Shown here: positions 58,941-64,000 of the stretch, in pieces
How the letters are laid out: every line of letters starts with the position of its first letter
Numbering within the stretch: the stretch's first letter is position 1
Origin: Steromphala cineraria
Taxonomy: Eukaryota > Mollusca > Gastropoda > Trochida > Trochidae
DNA: 64,000 nucleotides
NCBI GenBank assembly: GCA_916613615.1
Contig: OU744725.1
Coordinates: 51,641,575 to 51,705,574, forward strand
Reading direction: 5' to 3'
The notes under the pieces: model-generated
What the model was told of the DNA's origin: nothing
The model's input: only the letters and a program-made list of their open reading frames with translations
The model's database searches: none
Translations under genes and position numbers: made by a program

Positions 58941-59809
58941 TTTAAACTGTTACACGCAGATCTTTTGTTTTAGTTAGCTGAACACGTTTTCTTAATTACT
59001 GGTGTTCATGTAATTGTTTGTAAATGCAGGCTGTAAACAATTTAAACTTTGAGTCTTTGAATCTTTAGAAAAATATTCAGGATGATCCTTTCGTTCCCCC
59101 ATTCTTTTGATTTTTCCATATCTTGTACAATATTTGTTGTCTATCTTTCATTGCAAGGGTGTTATTAAATCATATAACTTATTTCATGATAAAAGTTTTT
59201 AAAATCGCGATACACTAAAGCTCTCATTAACATTGACTGAACACGTTTGACTTAATTAATCGCTTTGAGTTTAAAATATCTGCAAATCTCATTGAAGTTA
59301 GTTTCATATCGTTTCTTTTAAAATTTAAACGTTTAATATCATGTTTCTTCTCTGTTTGAATCCGTTTTCTCTGCTAGTTGGGCAAAAATAGCATATTAAT
59401 TAGCATATCAAACACGATTTTAAAAAAGGTCAATAGATTAACAATTAGGCTATACTTGCTAAATAAAACATTTGGGAATGACAAATGAACGAAAGTAATG
59501 AACTATTATATAAAATTTTGCCGTTTGTATTCTGAATTTTCGCGAATATCAATATCAATATTTTGCATTTGTTGTTATCTATTTATTTTTGATAAGCATC
59601 CTTTTGACCGAAATGAGCGATTACACCAATTTCTTTTTCATAATCTCAACATTATTATTTGTTTCAGTTAGTAATTTTCTCTTAATCGAATATTTTCATA
59701 ATCCATGTGTCGTTTTATGATTTTGTGGCTATATCATTTTGTCATTGATTTTGAAAAATCTCCTTATCTTCAGGTAAACGTGTACAACTATTTACTAAAT
59801 AGGCCTACT

Positions 59810-59979
59810 AGAACACGGATATAGCGAACTCGGATATAGCGAACAATCGGATATAAAGAACCAATTGTCAAGTCCCGTCACTATATAATATAATTAAAAT
59901 AATATGTGTATAGCGAACACCGGATATAACGAACTAAATTGTTTGGTCCCTTGGAGTTCGTTTTATCCGTGTTCTATTG
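59810..59979. mobile_element. Short pogo-like MITE
   Basis: The ends TAGAACACGGATATAGCGAA and (inverted) CGTTTTATCCGTGTTCTA enclose 170 bp, with TA at both edges. The GGATATAGCGAAC word recurs several times inside. TIRs of this form with TA targets are typical of pogo/Tigger elements. Confidence 0.7.
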
Positions 59980-60309
59980 TAATTAAAAGTTTTAGAATTC
60001 TTTTTATTACTTTTTGTGGTACATACGATTGTCATTAACATACAACATAGTAGTAGTAACAGGATACAGTTTGATATCAACAATTTGGTAGAATTGAAAA
60101 CAACACAAAAACATATGAAGCTTTTTTAAGGTGCATCGTTCCAAACTTATATAAGCGAGGTTATTTTTTTTCAAAATAAAGCCAAAACAAAGGTATAAAT
60201 TTTGTAAGTAATTAAACAGTAAGTGGCAGGTTGACCAGAATTTTGTAAATTTTGAGTAACTGCAAGTTGAGAAAGCGTTATGCTTATCAATATTGTATGT
60301 CTTTTTTAT

Positions 60310-60580
60310 GTACGGTAGTTTAAATTAGGTTTTATTCCATATTGTTCTGTTTTGAATAGGTTGTACTTAACAGTTGTGATTATCGTGTTCGGTACTCTGT
60401 TTCCATATTCGACACATCCTAAACAAACGTTTCGTTTGGACAAAATTTCACAAATAAATGTGAGCTTGGTTACATCTCTCTATCCATTCCTTTTCCCATA
60501 CATTTTTAACATTTGGACAATCGAAAAAAGGACTCTTTTATCTTCTTCACAAAAACTGCACTTATATCTATGAATTTCAT
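60310..60580 (-). pseudogene. Frameshifted LINE ORF2 C-terminus (zinc-binding region)
   Basis: On the minus strand one frame reads YKCSFCEEDK. After a frame change it continues FFDCPNVKNVWEKEWIERC, then, past another break, VCLGCVEYGNRVPNTIITTV. The C..C...FF.C pattern is the zf-RVT motif near the ORF2 C-terminus of L1/Tx1-type LINEs. At least two frame breaks and a stop show it is dead. It is a different copy from the LINE at 27982. Confidence 0.72.
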
Positions 60581-61856
60581 CATGCAAAAGTTCAAATTTC
60601 TATGGAGAATGAAATATTGAAACCATTTGTTTTTTAGGTTAGATTTGAGACAAAAGGCATCACGTTTATTTAAATTTAAATCAATTTCGTCGAATACAAT
60701 TAAAATCCTGTTCCCACTTTAAATTAATATGCTGAAGAGTAGAAACGTGCGTCAGTTATTGTTCAGGTGATCATTTGCCCACCTGTGTATGTCTCATTTC
60801 GTTATATCATCAATTTGTATTTTTATTTTAACATTTCGATTGTGATTTTCATCATGATCTAATTAGCTAACTGTTTGATTGCACATGTCATATTTGTATA
60901 CAAACGATTATTTATCGTTCTTATATGAAGTTTCAGTGAATTTAAGTAATTGCAATTAATATGGAGACAATGTCACGTTTCTGTTTAATAGGAATTGCAT
61001 ACTAAAAATAAGAGTCTATTATGATAAGATAATAATTCATTGCCCGTAAGAATATTTTTGGTACATTTACGTGAGCATGAAATTCAAAATTGTATACATA
61101 GTATTACAACAGATATAAATACATAAACAAATATATACAAATATTTGCAAATGAACAAATAGTGTGACAACTTGCATGTAGGTGTGACTGTGTTAAGAAA
61201 TGACACAAACATATAATTATTATCTCGTTTCAGTTATGTTATGATACCATATTCGATCCAATAAGCTCTAAAATACGCTCTTTTGAGCTTATTGGTCAAT
61301 CCCTTCATGTACCTTTTCATAATAAATGTGTGGAATGAATGAATGATCTATTTCATAAAAAAATCTCACTTAATATCAAACTTTATTGTACAAGTGGTCT
61401 TTCATTTCCCTGGAATGGAGGTCGGTTTAGTTGTAACAGGGGTGGATGAATAAAAGTTATATAAAAAAATATATGCATGTTTAAAGCACATTCGATTCGT
61501 TTGTTAAACTACGAATGCAACTTTAGATTATTATTCTAAAATATATAACACTCCAACAAGGTAACAAAATGTCGTGTTGTATAAATGAGAAAATAAGACG
61601 ATAAGGAAATATTTTGTATATATATAATCACACGTAATTTTCGTTTGAATTAACAACTTCTATCATAAGCATTCAGTGCAATTATAAAGAACGCTTTGTC
61701 ACGCTGCAGTGATGTATGGCGGATTGAACAATATAAACGTGTAGGTAAATGACTCATTTGACATGTTTGACTGAAGCACCACTTACATGTAAGATTTATA
61801 TTTGTCAAAGTTTCGTTATTCAATATGTGTATATGCATATTTACTTCATATGGTAA

Positions 61857-62390
61857 AACACATGATATTCCACCCATGATCATACAGTAAGATGTTAGTT
61901 ATGAAGCGAAAACTACGTAAGTCAATTTTAGTGTGAACACTTTAAAGGGGCAGTAGCACATTTTTAGGGGCAATATAAGCTGATGTCAGGAAAATGAAAA
62001 TTAATGGTTCCATTTGAAAGACAATGTATTCAAACTAAATGGAACAGTAATAATTCAAATATATAACGTAAAGTTTAGCCATGCAATTCCTTTTTCTTTC
62101 ACAAAATGAATTAAAGGTGTTCACATAAAATGGCCGCCAACGGATTTTATGTAAATCTTCATACTTTGTCCTCTGACTGTGGATGATTGGCTTGTGTAAT
62201 GAGATTTTTGACACTGTCAAATTAATACATTTAGCATTAACTTGCAATTATCAGTGAAAATTTTGAAATATAAAATTATCAAAAAACGTGCTACTGCCCC
62301 TTTAAACACATGATATTCCACCAATGATTAAACAGTAAGATGTTACTTTTGAAGCGAAAACTACGTAAGTCAATTTTAGTGTAAACACCT
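61857..62390 (+). repeat. 84-bp direct repeat flanking a MITE
   Basis: 61857-61940 and 62307-62390 are near-identical: 'cacatgatattccacc', 'acagtaagatgtta', 'tgaagcgaaaactacgtaag', 'tcaattttagtgt'. They sit directly on either side of the M1 MITE at 61946-62301. Confidence 0.85.
61946..62301. mobile_element. TTAA-type MITE, family M1, full-length copy e
   Basis: TTAA at 61942-61945 and 62302-62305. TIRs are AGGGGCAGTAGCACATTTTT and the inverse AACGTGCTACTGCCCCT. 356 bp. It is among the least diverged M1 copies. Confidence 0.88.
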
Positions 62391-64000
62391 TTCATCATTA
62401 GAGGAAGAGAAATTAATTCAAACTGGTAGGCCTACTGGTAAGAAATACATAATTTGCATCGTCTCTTCCACACTGGAGGATCAATAAACTATATTGTAAT
62501 TATTATAAATTATCAAAAACTGAATACCTTTTCATGGTATTTATTCATTTCTTCAAGAAAGCATGCTTCAATGAGTGGGTAATCAATCATTTTTATGTAA
62601 GTGTTAGCGATGCCATGTTAGAAAGCCTATGGCGGATATAATATGATACGTATTACTGTCATTGCTAATGACTAAAAAGATAAATTTTATCAAACTTTGA
62701 TATATATTGTTTGATCGTTCATTTATTTCACTATGAGTGATAATTTGGATCTTAGTTTTGATAAAGATAAACAAATGTAAGAAACGCAATGTCATATTGC
62801 ATTATGTAATATTGGACAGCATTATTACACATGACTTTAAATTAAATTAAAAAGATTGCTCATTTTCTGCGATAGATATTTTATTAACAAGTGAGAAAAA
62901 ACGGGGAAAAAAATTAAAACGAGAAAAATAAATAATTTAAAAGGATTATACACCTCCTTGTTATTGATGGCTTGAAACATATATAACTTACATATTGTTA
63001 ATTTCTGTTTGATTAAAGTGGGCGGGTGTCAAATAGAATGTAAGCCCGCTCCGAACACATCGCTGTTGAATAAGGTTGACATCAGTCTTGCTTTCAATTG
63101 TTTGATAACAAATCATAAGAGGGAAAGTTTATTTGAGTAACGTCTATTGGTAAGACGCATGCGCTCACATGACATAAAACCGTGCTAAGTTTAGTTCTGA
63201 CCGCACATTACTCAATATTTGCCATTACAAAATATCGCCAAATCACCTGTCATCATATGATCTACTCTCCTCACATCACATCATTCAACATTTATTCTGA
63301 GAAAATTGAGAATTTGCGTTACATATCCTGTATTTGAATCTTATTTCTAAAACTTATTTGGAGAACCATATTACGTGCGTTGAATAAGTGCTATTTTTTG
63401 TTAAATAAAACGACACGCCCAAAACACCCATTAAACTAATACGGATGCAACTTAGGCGGATTAAATCGTCCCACAGGATTGGTTTGTAAACAGGATACGG
63501 AAAGATAAAGGATATTTTACGTGCGCTTCAAGATCAATGGTTCTATCTAGAGATGGTTGTGATATGACTAAGAAATTTGAAGGAGCTATTTGAATAAACA
63601 AAAGTAATTATATAAGTGTGATGAGAAAGATATGCCACTGTATGTTATTATTTTTTTTATCATTAAAATTTAGTCGCTAAGTCGCTACTGGTCTTTATGA
63701 TGCATTTAGGCTATAATTATGTTTACTTTTTTAGTTCCTGCATGGAAATAAAGTAGGAATTGATAACAAATATTCAAGACAGTTCCGTCTCTTGACAAAT
63801 TGATCAACATTCATGTACATGGCCTTATACATATTGAACTTATGCTTTTGTGAAACTCCGGCCATGCTTTGCAGTCGGTTGTGTTAGTTTGTACATTTCA
63901 GCGTTATGCACGTTACAAGAGATGACACAATTTTTACGTCAACGTTTGATGAAAACAATTTGATTTCGTGCTTTTGTTGCATAGAGTTGTTATAAACAAG

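Larger units (their letters stand above)
58941..64000. other. Upstream flank of the PLD gene
   Basis: AT-rich with no recognisable gene. It holds a pogo-like MITE (59810-59979), a decayed LINE end (60310-60580) and a TTAA MITE between direct repeats (61857-62390). The stretches 58941-59800, 60600-61850 and 62400-64000 show nothing I can name. Around 63000-63200 there are a few CpGs and GCATGCGC, but no coding exon. Confidence 0.6.

Overview
The window reads as nuclear DNA of an invertebrate, most likely a bivalve mollusc. It is AT-rich, coding exons are tiny and far apart, and introns are packed with short inverted-repeat transposons. Several repeat types look familiar from bivalves: a tRNA-headed SINE, GACAGACG-microsatellite repeats ending in a GC-rich hairpin, and blocks containing 'aagggcaataactcc'. 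There are no operons, bacterial genes, rRNA or CRISPR arrays.

Host gene. One host gene is supported, on the minus strand: the 5' part of a PX-PH phospholipase D (PLD1/PLD2 type). Exon 1 (58672 to 58468) has the start codon in a strong context. Exon 2 (9335 to 9188) and exon 3 (7877 to 7749) encode the start of the PX domain. All splice sites are canonical and the exon phases join without a gap, which implies a first intron of about 49.1 kb. The rest of the gene lies beyond position 1. A CpG-containing promoter region (58673-58940) carries a perfect GTCACGTGAC palindrome.

Intron 3 (1-7748). A 6.14-kb tyrosine-recombinase retrotransposon of the Ngaro type (601-6740) sits antisense to the host gene. 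It has the split-direct-repeat layout A1 - ORFs - B1A2 - B2. A1 and A2 are identical over 240 bp; B1 and B2 differ by one 3-bp indel, so the insertion is young. The Gag-like ORF and the RT/RNase H ORF are in the same frame, separated by a single UGA followed by CUA (a known readthrough context). There is no AUG before the RT domain. The YR ORF overlaps the RT ORF end.

Intron 1 (9336-58467). This is mostly transposon relics. They include TTAA-flanked MITEs, a four-copy MITE family ending in TACCGTAATTTC, and MITEs with about 10-bp target duplications. There is also a hAT-like MITE, and two elements ending in CACTGTG/CACAGTG (one a 3.1-kb element with about 300-bp terminal inverted repeats). 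Other contents are foldback hairpins, truncated LINEs (one with a clear 18-bp target-site duplication), many minisatellites, and a family of inverted pairs built on AATAAAGAAGTTG. TGACGTCA occurs repeatedly inside unrelated repeats.

Upstream of the gene (58941-64000) are a pogo-like MITE, a frameshifted LINE 3' end, and a TTAA MITE flanked by an 84-bp direct repeat. No further gene was recognised there.
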